From Rufibacter roseus (GTDB lineage Bacteria; Bacteroidota; Bacteroidia; Cytophagales; Hymenobacteraceae), in assembly GCF_001647285.1 (NCBI RefSeq), contig NZ_LRML01000002.1, positions 62,001 through 126,000 of the forward strand: a DNA stretch of 64,000 bases, read 5' to 3'. Each line of letters starts with the position of its first letter. Positions within the stretch are counted from its first letter, which is position 1. The notes under the pieces were generated by a model. It worked only from the letters and a program-made list of their open reading frames with translations. It was not told the DNA's origin and did no database searches. Positions 32,565 through 41,892 of this stretch are shown here, one piece after another. The position numbers and the translations under genes were made by a program.

Positions 32565-35500
32565 TTAAAACATTCCAGTTACTTGTGCGCTATAACTGGG
32601 CCACCAAATAATATAACTATCCACATTGTCCGTTTCTCCATCCAAATTGAAATCAGAATTCAGATAACCTGAATGTCCATTGTCGCGCAACCAAAAAATG
32701 TCAACATCTATATCATCAATCAATCCGTCACTGTTAGCATCACCGCCATGTAGGCCATAGATGTTATTCCCTAAATGCCGGGCTACTCCGCCTAAATATT
32801 GGCTACTACCTTTTGTAAAATCATAGAGGGTTGAGTTGTCTGTTAAGTTGACAGGGTTTCCAGATATTGCTGGCAAGTGGTTTCTGTGGTAAACCATCAA
32901 ATAATAGTAACCGCTTGGCACGCCTCTAAAGGAGGCTACGGCTGAACCGTCTGTGTCTAGTAATGTCCCATCGCTTTTCAAGAAACAGGCTTTTCTCACT
33001 AGAAGGGTATTTGTGCCTGTACCCGTACGAATTTCAAGAAGTACCCAATCCACTACATCGGGGTGGGCTGCAAAGAATGCTGAATTCACTTGCTCAGAAC
33101 CTGAGTAATTAAATGGTGCCTCTGCAAATGGGTGAGACAATGGGATCAAACCTTTTACCCGCAACTGGTTTCTCATGGAACCAGTATTTCTATTGAACGG
33201 ACCAGCCAGAAAAAGCTTAGCGTTAACCGTGGTTACGTTGGTTACTGCGTTATCTACCACTGTAAAAGGTGAGAAAGAGGTAACGGTTCGGGATTGGGTA
33301 AAGTAGTTTCCATCTGGCAGGGCCTCTACAAATGGTGCATTAAAGTCCCAAGTGCCATTGGTAAAATGCGCTACTGCACTATTTGTTCTTCTGAAACGGG
33401 CGCCTTCGTCATTGGCAGACCAGCTTAACATTACAGTTGCCAAAGAGCCTCCAGGCACCTCTTCTTCAATGAACCAGGTTTTATTTACTGTTAAACCTTC
33501 CATCACTACCCCATCAGTACCGCTTTCCCCTTCAGTGCCGTCTATAAATACCTCATCAATTACCCTCACTTTGAAGTTATCAATGGCTGACCCTGACTCC
33601 AACAATATCTTAGCCGGTGCATAAGAAGAAGCGGTTCCTACTGGAAACAAAGAAGGTACTCTATTTTTTGGAGACACTTGCCGCACCAGCCCTCCTCCTT
33701 GTAAAGAATTGCTTTGCGTTACGATGTACTTGACTGAATCTGCTCCTGAAATAGTAGCCATTGGTGAGAGGGTCAAATCAATATTGTTCAGGTGCAGTTT
33801 TCCATTTATAAATGTCAAGGCCTCCTCTACTTGTAAATCAGCTTCCAGGCTTACATCAGAAGCATGATTGATAATTAGTTGTTTCAAAAGTTGAACGGTA
33901 GATGGAACGGCCACATCAGTAAAGCTGCCTGCCAGCTCTAGTATAGAATTGCTGTTTGTAACAAGATTACTTTTTCCTGCTTGGGTGGCTGGCCCTCTCA
34001 AAACAAGCTTACCACTACCCACCACTATACTCCCTTCCGCATTTAATTCACCATTGATGTCTAAAACAGCACCGGGAGAAAGCACTACCGAAGCTGAGTT
34101 TTTGACTTCAATGTTGCGGCATATAGCATTATCAGGCACCTGCAGCTCACCAAGTGGAATTTTTACATCTGTTTGAACCGTTGGAACACCTCCACACCAG
34201 TTGTCGGCATTGCTCCAAGATCCATTGGAGGCTACCCAGGTGCCAGTTCCATTCACCTCTATAGAGACTACTTCAGAAATTACCTCAACGGGAGCGCAGG
34301 TACCACGCAATACACACCGGAATTGTTTCCCGCTCAAATGAAGGACAGCACTTGATAGGCCAAGTTGGGCAGTGGTGGCACCTACAAATGTGCTGTTGTC
34401 CTGTACATCAGCCCAAACTCCCTCTTCCAGCACTTGCCACTGGTATGTTAGTCCCGCTCCTCTTCCCTCTACACTAAAAGTAGCAGGTGTATTTTCACAT
34501 ACTTTATTGCTTAGCGGCTGCGTAACAAGTTGCAGAGGTTCAAGTACAGTTAGAATAGCCACTGTGGTGGGTGTTTCCAATCCTCCTCTGCCTTTCACGA
34601 GGCACCTGTAACGGTTCGTGTTCATCCCATACGTACTGCTAGCTAAAATAAGAGCAGGAGTAGCTGTTTGGGTATATATGCTATTATCAGTTAGGTTCAC
34701 CCAAGTACTTCCGCCGTCGGTGCTTAACTGCCAGGCGTACTCCAGCTCTTTGCCTGTTACGTTTTCACTTATAGCTTCCACAGTAAAAGAGGCTTCACCA
34801 GGACAAATAGTAATACTAGTGGGTTGATTAACAATTACCGGATAAGTATTAACCTGTAGGTGTGCTACCGCTGAGGTATCAGTAGGACCGCATGCGCCTG
34901 ACAAAATCAGTCGGTACCGATAGGAGTCCAAGTTAGCGGTGACCTTAGAAAGTGTAAGAGCTGGGGTGTTGATTCCTGAGTAAATACCGTCGGCGGTGAC
35001 ATTTGCCCAGCCTTCGCCTCTATTTACCTGCCATTGATAGGCAAGAAACTTTCCCTGTGCAGAGACAGAGAAAGTTGTATTATGATCAACCACAACCGCT
35101 ATATTTTCAGGACTGGCTACCACTACAGGCATTGCCACTTGGCCTACCATTACATCACCGACGCCTGATATATTTTGTATTTTTAAAACAGAGGCACCCA
35201 CAGGTTCAACGGTAGTATACTGCCAGCCGCCATTCAGTACAGCTGCACTCAGTTTATTTCGATCTGTGCCCGCATCAAGAGAACTTGGTTCATAACTAAA
35301 ATCAGCATGGTAGAGTAACGGTTGAATGCCTGATGCGGCTATAGTCCAATATGCGTTGAGGCTTCTTTGCTCATCAAGGCATGATTCTACAATTTTTGGC
35401 TGTTCTCCTTCTTTATAAGTGATTGTTAAACTACCTCCCGAAGTGATAGACGGGAAAGTAATCACCACTGGTAAATAGGTGGTGGCGTTTCCAATTTCAA

Positions 35501-37211
35501 ACCGAAGAGATACAGAACTGCCCGTTGAAAAATATCTTTCCAAGGTACCACTTACGTAACTAGAGGCAGAAGCTCCGGCTATAGTAGCCCCCTCTGCCAC
35601 AACAAGCTTTTGTGCTCCAGTCACAATTCTTCCATCTACCAACGTTAAGCTTTTTTGGACTACTGGGTTTCCATTTGTGATAGTTTTGGTGCTGGCACCT
35701 GAAATAATAAGGTTTTGGTATGGAAATAAAGTTAGATTTTGAGGAGCGGTGCCGTTGTACTCAATGGTATGGTTCGTGGCGGAGTACTGATTTGTACCAG
35801 GTAAAAATGCACCTGCCACCTGTATTACGCCCGCATCAGACAATGTTCTTTGGCTACTACCACTAGAAGTTAAATTGAAATAATTAAAAGGTTGAATCGT
35901 TTGCGCGTTCACACCATTGTATAAAATGGTGTTGTTGGAGGTAATATAGTTGCCAGTAGAAAAAGTAGCACTGGGCAGGAATTCACCGGCTATGCTAACT
36001 GTGCCTGCAGGGTCAAACACAATATTGTTATTTCCCCGGTCTCCGGAAACTTGAAGGTTAAAATATTGAAAGGCTGGAATAGCTTGTGCAGCATTGCCCG
36101 TAAAATGAATCAAGCTACCATCCACCCTGTACCCCCCGTTTGTGAAAGAGGCAACAGGAGTAAAGGCACCCAATATTTTGATACTAACATCTAAGTTTTG
36201 GTATTGGGCGGCATTAGGAAAAATAACAGGTGCCCCTGCACGACTGCCACTAATTACAAGGTTACCGTAAGTTGTTGGAAAAATAGTTTGCTGCCCATCT
36301 GCTGAATACTCTACCGTACTGGCAGGGTCTAACAAAACCTCCTGAAATTGGAATGGGAAACCATTATAGTTGTTATTGATGGTCCCTAGATTCAACGTAG
36401 CCTCTGCAGCCACTGTTATTTTATTTGTACCGGTTCCTTCTAAACTATATGAACCTGTATATAAGATTCCGCTTTGTATGTGAAGGTCGCCATTTAGGTT
36501 AGATCTGTTCAGGTTTTGAGACAAATAAACACCTTTTAGGTTATTTAGGTACAAATCATGAAAAGTCACACCTCCACTTGGAAGTACCTGTTGTTTACTT
36601 CCCATAAAGTTGAAAGCAACGGTAGGCGTGGCAGTGATACTACCTTGCTTCATTAAAATATCACCGGCTATGTTAAGGGTAAAATCTGCAGGAGTACCGT
36701 TCTCACCAGGTTGTGTAAAGGTTAGTTTAGCACCATTTGTGATTTCAAAATCATTGAACCAAAACTGACCGGTTCCGCCCCATTTGGAGCTTTTATAAAC
36801 ATTGAAATGAGTTCTGTTTGAACCAGAGAAATCAACTGTACCATTATTGATTAAATCTTCCCCTTGGTCTGTTCCAAAATTTAGAAGAGAAGATCCGGTG
36901 CCATCACCTAGTAGAGTGGCATTTTCTTGTACAACAATGGTACCTATGGGGTATAAACTTCTTTTACCTTGTGTAGTGTTAATTCTTACATCTACTACAA
37001 CTGTGGTGCCGGAGGTAATTACCGCATCATCACGGTTTGTACTCCCAGGCACCCTCCCATTACTCCAGACGCTAGGATCGCTCCATTTACCACTCTTAAT
37101 GCTGTAGCATATTGCCGCTTTACTTTCTGTAGTTTGAATTAGAAGAAAGAGTAATACCAAAAAAGCACTCCACCCGATTTTTCTTATTACTGACTTCTCT
37201 ACCCACTTCAT
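32565..37211 (-). CDS. Very large surface protein with G8-like, Ig-like and dockerin-like modules
   Basis: 1548 aa. Signal segment (about 8-33, WSAFLVLLFLLIQTTESKAA). Then a G8-like module (SGKWSDPSVWSNGRVPG), a long beta-helix-like region of repeats with YQNLxxSG/NNTILYNG patterns (about 200-560), three Ig-like domains of about 85-90 residues (each with YQWQV or YAWQL and LxLSxV), and a second G8-like module (SNADNWCGGVPTVQTDVKIP). The C-terminus has two calcium-loop repeats, GDANSDGLIDDIDVDIFW and SDFNLDGETDNVDSYIIW, like type I dockerin. No T9SS module. The start at MKWVEKS is preferred over an upstream non-ATG frame. Probable adhesin or glycan-binding scaffold partner. Confidence 0.82.
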   Translation of the reverse strand: MKWVEKSVIRKIGWSAFLVLLFLLIQTTESKAAICYSIKSGKWSDPSVWSNGRVPGSTNRDDAVITSGTTVVVDVRINTTQGKRSLYPIGTIVVQENATLLGDGTGSSLLNFGTDQGEDLINNGTVDFSGSNRTHFNVYKSSKWGGTGQFWFNDFEITNGAKLTFTQPGENGTPADFTLNIAGDILMKQGSITATPTVAFNFMGSKQQVLPSGGVTFHDLYLNNLKGVYLSQNLNRSNLNGDLHIQSGILYTGSYSLEGTGTNKITVAAEATLNLGTINNNYNGFPFQFQEVLLDPASTVEYSADGQQTIFPTTYGNLVISGSRAGAPVIFPNAAQYQNLDVSIKILGAFTPVASFTNGGYRVDGSLIHFTGNAAQAIPAFQYFNLQVSGDRGNNNIVFDPAGTVSIAGEFLPSATFSTGNYITSNNTILYNGVNAQTIQPFNYFNLTSSGSSQRTLSDAGVIQVAGAFLPGTNQYSATNHTIEYNGTAPQNLTLFPYQNLIISGASTKTITNGNPVVQKSLTLVDGRIVTGAQKLVVAEGATIAGASASSYVSGTLERYFSTGSSVSLRFEIGNATTYLPVVITFPSITSGGSLTITYKEGEQPKIVESCLDEQRSLNAYWTIAASGIQPLLYHADFSYEPSSLDAGTDRNKLSAAVLNGGWQYTTVEPVGASVLKIQNISGVGDVMVGQVAMPVVVASPENIAVVVDHNTTFSVSAQGKFLAYQWQVNRGEGWANVTADGIYSGINTPALTLSKVTANLDSYRYRLILSGACGPTDTSAVAHLQVNTYPVIVNQPTSITICPGEASFTVEAISENVTGKELEYAWQLSTDGGSTWVNLTDNSIYTQTATPALILASSTYGMNTNRYRCLVKGRGGLETPTTVAILTVLEPLQLVTQPLSNKVCENTPATFSVEGRGAGLTYQWQVLEEGVWADVQDNSTFVGATTAQLGLSSAVLHLSGKQFRCVLRGTCAPVEVISEVVSIEVNGTGTWVASNGSWSNADNWCGGVPTVQTDVKIPLGELQVPDNAICRNIEVKNSASVVLSPGAVLDINGELNAEGSIVVGSGKLVLRGPATQAGKSNLVTNSNSILELAGSFTDVAVPSTVQLLKQLIINHASDVSLEADLQVEEALTFINGKLHLNNIDLTLSPMATISGADSVKYIVTQSNSLQGGGLVRQVSPKNRVPSLFPVGTASSYAPAKILLESGSAIDNFKVRVIDEVFIDGTEGESGTDGVVMEGLTVNKTWFIEEEVPGGSLATVMLSWSANDEGARFRRTNSAVAHFTNGTWDFNAPFVEALPDGNYFTQSRTVTSFSPFTVVDNAVTNVTTVNAKLFLAGPFNRNTGSMRNQLRVKGLIPLSHPFAEAPFNYSGSEQVNSAFFAAHPDVVDWVLLEIRTGTGTNTLLVRKACFLKSDGTLLDTDGSAVASFRGVPSGYYYLMVYHRNHLPAISGNPVNLTDNSTLYDFTKGSSQYLGGVARHLGNNIYGLHGGDANSDGLIDDIDVDIFWLRDNGHSGYLNSDFNLDGETDNVDSYIIWWPSYSAQVTGMF

Positions 37212-38066
37212 TATTATGTACTGTGAAAAATCCCCCAAATATGATTCTATGCTTATCCCCTCTGAATTGTAATAGCATTTAATCTTGCTATGGATTTACG
37301 ACACAGCACACCTAATGTTATAAAATAAATATAAAACCTTTTTATAGTTCTATTTGTTTATTTCTTTTTGCAACAAAATATGTTTTTATTTAATTTTTTC
37401 TCAGGATCAGAGCCTTTATGATTTCTATAGCATACGCTTGTATTTGCGCACACACAGGCTACTTTATCATAAATCTTATAAAATTTTAGACTTTATATTT
37501 AATATATCTTAAGATGTAACCAAACCTTTTAAATGATGCTATATATATTCTAAGATTTAATAATCAATATTTTTGGGTTTCAACATTTAAAGAAATTCTA
37601 TGTAACAACAGAAATTATTTAATATAAATAATCTTATATTAACTATATATTAATTTTGAAATATATCTTCTTTTAAAGCTTTTTTCTGATGACAAATTTT
37701 TCATTTGCGGAGAACGAACGCTAAGACACCCCGAGAGAGAAGAGGAGTAAAAATATTGGTGTTACCATAGCCTAAAAGCAGCACATGATATTTACAAAAG
37801 GCAGGGGATAATGCTAAGAAGGCATTGCCACAAGTAAGCTTATGAACTAGCTATTGATCGAAAAGACCAATAAATACCTATTTTTAGGTATTTTATAATA
37901 GAACAGAAGATAAGACCTTTGTTTCACCTACTGGCAACTATGACACAGTTACCTCTGGTACAGGGTTTTTTGTTATTGTTTTTGTTTGTTTAAAAAGGGG
38001 GCCTCGGGGGAAGCCCCCTTTTTGTTTTCTCATGGAACACTGTCAGAAGCAAATTCTAAAAACTAC
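37212..38066. other. Gene-free AT-rich stretch with an isolated hairpin and terminator
   Basis: Promoter region of the giant surface-protein gene on the minus strand. It is extremely AT-rich between 37310 and 37700. It contains a 9-bp hairpin AAATACCTA/TAGGTATTT (37872-37893) and, at 37992-38023, a strong terminator. No convincing protein-coding frame was found; the only ATG frame before the terminator (37937-37990) has 17 codons. Confidence 0.5.
37992..38023. terminator. Strong GC-rich terminator with runs on both sides
   Basis: Eleven-bp perfect stem AAAAAGGGGGC/GCCCCCTTTTT with a 10-base loop. It terminates the aldo/keto reductase gene on the minus strand and could also end a plus-strand transcript from the gene-free stretch. 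Confidence 0.85.
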
Positions 38067-39053
38067 TTACCATAGTGAATGTACTTCTGGTTTTATAAAC
38101 TTGTCATACACTTGCTGTACCCCTTTCATTTGTTCAGCAGTTAACGCTGGCAGGTTAGCAACAGCTAAGTTTGACAATACCTGATCTGGCCGTGAGGCAC
38201 CCGGAATAACCGTACTCACCTCAGGGAACATCAAAATCCAACGCAGAGCCCAGGCGGCCAAAGGTTCTTGACCGGGGAAAAGACGCTTTAATTCTTCCAC
38301 CGCCTCAAGCCCTAACTGAAAATCTACTCCTGAAAATGTTTCTCCTTTATCGAATGCCTCTCCCTGCCTATTGAAGGTACGGTGGTCTTCTGGGCTAAAG
38401 GTTGTTTCCAAATTCATTTTACCCGTTAGCAGGCCACTGGCCAAAGGCACCCTGGCAATTAAACCAACATTATTTTCCTTAGCCTTACTGAAAAGCTGTT
38501 CACTTGGCTTTAGCCTGAACATGTTGAAAATAACCTGTATAGAAGCAACATTGGAATATTGCATAGCCATAAGCCCCTCCTCTACCAACTCTACACTTAC
38601 CCCCAGGTTTCTTATTTTGCCTTGTTCCTTCAGTCTTTCAAAGGTCTCAAAAATTTCAGGTCTTTGGTACACTTCGGTAGGGGGACAATGCAGCTGAATC
38701 AGGTCTATGGTATCTAGCTGCATGTTTGAAAGGCTTTCCTCTACATATTTTGTCAGCCGCTCCGGTGTATAGCCTACGGCGGTATGGGGCTGTATTTGTC
38801 GGCCACACTTAGTAGCTATATACACCTCCTCTTTACGTGCCTTCACCACTCTAGCCACCGCTGCTTCACTTTGGCCATCGCTGTACACATCGGCGGTATC
38901 TATAAAATTGACACCGGCATCTATAGCTGTATTGATGATTTTGTCAGCATTCGCATTATTAAAAGGATCTCCCCAGCGCCCGCCCACTTGCCAGGTTCCT
39001 AGCGCTATTTCAGAAATGTTGAATCCTGTTTTACCTAAAGTTCTATAGTTCAT
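38067..39053 (-). CDS. Aldo/keto reductase
   Basis: NADPH-dependent carbonyl reductase with a TIM-barrel fold, 328 aa. The catalytic tetrad is visible: D52, Y57 (FIDTADVYSDG), K82 (ATKCG) and H122 (LIQLHCPP). The C-terminal cofactor region VSTVIPGASRPDQVLSNL is typical of the YghZ/Tas-like branch. It follows another aldo/keto reductase on the same strand, 70 bases apart, and the two differ enough not to be a recent duplication. Substrate unknown. Confidence 0.93.
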   Translation of the reverse strand: MNYRTLGKTGFNISEIALGTWQVGGRWGDPFNNANADKIINTAIDAGVNFIDTADVYSDGQSEAAVARVVKARKEEVYIATKCGRQIQPHTAVGYTPERLTKYVEESLSNMQLDTIDLIQLHCPPTEVYQRPEIFETFERLKEQGKIRNLGVSVELVEEGLMAMQYSNVASIQVIFNMFRLKPSEQLFSKAKENNVGLIARVPLASGLLTGKMNLETTFSPEDHRTFNRQGEAFDKGETFSGVDFQLGLEAVEELKRLFPGQEPLAAWALRWILMFPEVSTVIPGASRPDQVLSNLAVANLPALTAEQMKGVQQVYDKFIKPEVHSLW

Positions 39054-39123
39054 AATATCTTAAAATAAAGTTTTATCCTTGATCCATGTGACAAGCGGCC
39101 AGCAGGCATTGCTTTGTTACCTG

Positions 39124-40023
39124 TTACCGGTGCTGTTCATACACCTGACCAGTAAGCACCTGCTTTAATTTTTCAAGGGCAGCGGAGCCTAATTCAACTT
39201 CGTGAGCAGCTTTTATAGCATGGTTTAGTTGCTGCTGTGTACGCACACCCAGTACAGCCGTTGCCACAGCCGGATGCTGAAGGACATACTTTATGGCAAC
39301 TGACATATTATCTATAGACAAATTACCAGACACCTCTTCCAACACATTCACCATCTTTTTAACCTCTGCTTCAGAAAAGGACAAATAAGCCTTAGTTGGT
39401 TTACCGGCTAACAGCCCTTGTGCTATACTTCCCCTAGCCAGAACACTTATGTTATTTTGTGCCAAAACATCTAATATCTGTTCTTCGGGTCTACGGTCTA
39501 ATAGACTGTACTGCATCATAACAGAGACAATAGAAGAGCGCTGCACATATTCTCTTATGACATTAGGCCTGATGGAGGAAATGCCGTAGTACCTGATCTT
39601 GCCAGCTTCTTTTAATATTTCGAATGCTTCAATGGTCTCATCGATAGGATCCTCTATTGTACCACCGTGCAACTGATACAAATCAATATAATCTGTTTGC
39701 AGACGCTGCAAACTTTTGTCAACTGCTTCTAAAATGTACTTTTTAGTAGGGTTCCAGTCCCAGCCACTTCCATATGGCCGCCACTGGTTCCCAACTTTAG
39801 TAGCCAGTACTATTTTGTTTCTGTTGTTTTTGAAGGCTTTTCCTACTGTTACTTCGTTTTCGCCTTTATCATACAGGTCGGCAGTATCAAAAAAGTTGAT
39901 ACCAGCCTCCAGCGCCTGCTGTAGAAGTACTGCATTCTCAGCGTGTGATCCACGCAAAGACATGCAGCCGAAGCTTACTTCACTCACCTGCAGATCAGAT
40001 TTGCCCAGTTGGTTATATTTCAT
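39124..40023 (-). CDS. Aldo/keto reductase
   Basis: 299 aa, slightly short for the family but complete. Catalytic tetrad D46, Y51 (FFDTADLYDKG), K76 (ATKVG) and H119 (LYQLHGG). Cofactor-binding end TAVLGVRTQQQLNHAI. Probably co-transcribed with the second aldo/keto reductase downstream. Preceded by a dispersed hairpin. Substrate unknown. Confidence 0.93.
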   Translation of the reverse strand: MKYNQLGKSDLQVSEVSFGCMSLRGSHAENAVLLQQALEAGINFFDTADLYDKGENEVTVGKAFKNNRNKIVLATKVGNQWRPYGSGWDWNPTKKYILEAVDKSLQRLQTDYIDLYQLHGGTIEDPIDETIEAFEILKEAGKIRYYGISSIRPNVIREYVQRSSIVSVMMQYSLLDRRPEEQILDVLAQNNISVLARGSIAQGLLAGKPTKAYLSFSEAEVKKMVNVLEEVSGNLSIDNMSVAIKYVLQHPAVATAVLGVRTQQQLNHAIKAAHEVELGSAALEKLKQVLTGQVYEQHR

Positions 40024-40085
40024 GTATAAGCTCTTAATTACTATTCCCTAAAAAAAGACATTGTGCTATTAAACTTAACTACTTC

Positions 40086-40124
40086 TTTTTTTAGCCTGTT
40101 TTTTGAAAAGTCGGCCTAAAACAG
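40086..40124. repeat. Dispersed intergenic hairpin, copy 10
   Basis: TTTTTTTAGCCTGTTTTTTG on the left and GTCGGCCTAAAACAG on the right. The GCC/GGC and TTTTTAG/CTAAAA parts pair with a mismatch. Confidence 0.55.
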
Positions 40125-40260
40125 CAAAAGTTTTACCTTTTTAGTATGACTAACGCCCTAGAAGAATACCTAAATCCTACTTTGATTCTACGTAAAAGAA
40201 ATACCCCTGCGAAATAAGGACAAGGAAAACCTGAAATAAGAGAGGTTTCCTGCAGGTAAG

Positions 40261-40929
40261 CTACAAGCGCACCCAGGGATTTTGGCCCTTCTTTTTGAGG
40301 TAGAAAAACAGTAGCAGAAAGTAAACTAAATCAAACACAAAAATGCCCGAATACAGCAGAATCAGAAGATAAGAATTTGGAAAATAGAGATAGAAAAGAA
40401 CTGAAGGAAAGAGAGTGCCTATCATTTTGCTCAAAGCAATGTAAACAGACTGCCCCTGCGCATTTCCTCTTTTGAGAAACAGGCGCACAAACAGAACAGA
40501 CATAAGTAAATTCTGCCCAAAAGCAGCATAAATACCAATGTATTCATCAAACTCAACAGACATGGCGGCAATTAAAAGAGCCGCAAAAAGCAGGGAAAAC
40601 AGAAATGTAGGGTAAAAGAGTTTTTTAGGAAGACTATCAGGAAAATCACTGGCGCCGTAGCGCAGGTACTGCACCAAAATGCCTACATCAAACAACAGCC
40701 ACAGGTAGTTAATAAACAGCTGGGGTTGAGGGTGCGGGAAAACGAAAGAAAATATAAACTCCCAGGAAAGGTTGGCGCAAAGAGCCACCATGGGCATACC
40801 GTAGGTTTTATCTAGTAACCCTCTTCTTATAATCAGGAGGTAAGTTAACGTCCAGAAAATACCGCTGCCAATCATTAAAGAATGGGCAACGGCAGCCTCA
40901 AGTTGTTCAGGATTCTGTAGCATACCCAC
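40261..40929 (-). CDS. PaxB-like transmembrane terpene cyclase family protein
   Basis: 222 aa, seven hydrophobic segments. The pattern GMPMVALCANLSWEFIFSFV (44-63) matches the transmembrane terpene cyclase family (PaxB/AtmB type) known from fungal meroterpenoid and indole-diterpene pathways. The acidic residues proposed as catalytic in AtmB have counterparts in E57 (LSWEF) and D200 (IFVFDLVYF). Also conserved is the WLLFDVGILVQYLRYG segment (77-92). In bacteria the family is known mostly from genome annotation. No prenyltransferase or epoxidase gene is adjacent here, so a role in making a terpenoid is unproven; it could have another membrane function. Confidence 0.7.
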   Translation of the reverse strand: MGMLQNPEQLEAAVAHSLMIGSGIFWTLTYLLIIRRGLLDKTYGMPMVALCANLSWEFIFSFVFPHPQPQLFINYLWLLFDVGILVQYLRYGASDFPDSLPKKLFYPTFLFSLLFAALLIAAMSVEFDEYIGIYAAFGQNLLMSVLFVRLFLKRGNAQGQSVYIALSKMIGTLFPSVLFYLYFPNSYLLILLYSGIFVFDLVYFLLLFFYLKKKGQNPWVRL

Positions 40930-40994
40930 AAAACTAATAATTGCACCCTGAGGTTTTAAGAAAGTAACTTGTTTGTAATCTTAACTATCTCTTT

Positions 40995-41033
40995 CGTTTT
41001 TCACCTCTCTTTCGAAAAACAGAGTTAAAACAA
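40995..41033. repeat. Dispersed intergenic hairpin, copy 11 (degenerate)
   Basis: CGTTTTTCACCTCTC on the left and AACAGAGTTAAAACAAC on the right. Family resemblance in both arms, imperfect pairing. Confidence 0.35.
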
Positions 41034-41072
41034 CTTGAAACAGCTGTTGACTTTCACAGGCAGCACTGCATT

Positions 41073-41807
41073 TCAGAGGAGTGAGACTAACTCCTGCATT
41101 CGGTCAAAGTGTGAGCCTTTCCAATACACGTTTCCGCACCCCAGGCACTGGTAAAACTGATTAAAATACTGCTTTGTCTTTAGAGGCAACTGGTGCTCTA
41201 CTTCAGCCTTTGGCACCTTTACTATTTGTGCGTTACAAGCTAAACAGCGGGAAAAAGGACGGAACTGGTTTTGCAAGGAATAACGCTTGATCACTTCCCG
41301 AAGCTGGGTTTCTGGTTGTTGCGAACGGAGCCAGTATCCCCACTTAATGATTTTGTGTTTTAATAAACCAATATCACGGGTTAGCACCACTCGGTCTTCA
41401 GCTTCTGCCAGTTTGGCTATAGCCGCATCTGCATAGGAATTGTCATAGAAACTATCAAACCCCAGCATGCGCAATAATCTGGCGAGCTTACCTAAGTGCA
41501 CATCTAACACAAACCGAACCGGGACAGGTACCGGCGACCGCAACCAATAAGCCTCAGGAATGTCAGGTAGAAAGTCTGAGGAGTAAACATCAACCTTTAC
41601 CTGGCCCTGTAAAAGAAAAGAAAAATTTACTGGCTGACCATCCACCAGTATGGCGGCTACCTCAGGGTGAGGCACACCTACGGCCTCTATAGCATCTTTT
41701 ACCGCTGGCCACGAGGCATAAGAGCAGGAAACTGACTTTCCCTTCTGCTGCTTCGGCAGAAAATCCTGCAGCACTCCATGAAAATTAAAAACAGCAGTAA
41801 ACTTCAT
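41073..41807 (-). CDS. Mut7-C family RNase-like protein with N-terminal ubiquitin-like domain
   Basis: 244 aa, cytoplasmic. Residues 1-80 form the ubiquitin/ThiS-like part (AAILVDGQPVNFSFLLQG). The PIN-type Mut7-C domain follows (about 97-180) with acidic residues D102 (FVLDVHLGKLARLLRMLGFD) and D145 (VVLTRDIGLL). Then a zinc ribbon with C188, C191, C221 and C224. The family is predicted to degrade RNA; targets are unknown. Standard architecture and length. Confidence 0.9.
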   Translation of the reverse strand: MKFTAVFNFHGVLQDFLPKQQKGKSVSCSYASWPAVKDAIEAVGVPHPEVAAILVDGQPVNFSFLLQGQVKVDVYSSDFLPDIPEAYWLRSPVPVPVRFVLDVHLGKLARLLRMLGFDSFYDNSYADAAIAKLAEAEDRVVLTRDIGLLKHKIIKWGYWLRSQQPETQLREVIKRYSLQNQFRPFSRCLACNAQIVKVPKAEVEHQLPLKTKQYFNQFYQCLGCGNVYWKGSHFDRMQELVSLL

Positions 41808-41892
41808 CTACGGCCATACTTCATCCGTCTTTATTAGGTTTACTATTGCTCAGTTTTAGCGCTTGTTTTCATTCAGAAATAGCTTTAGCCAA

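Noticed and set aside
32565-37211. Several plus-strand frames of 60-90 codons inside the giant gene
   Set aside because: All lie opposite Ser/Thr/Gly-rich coding sequence of the surface protein and have no features of their own.
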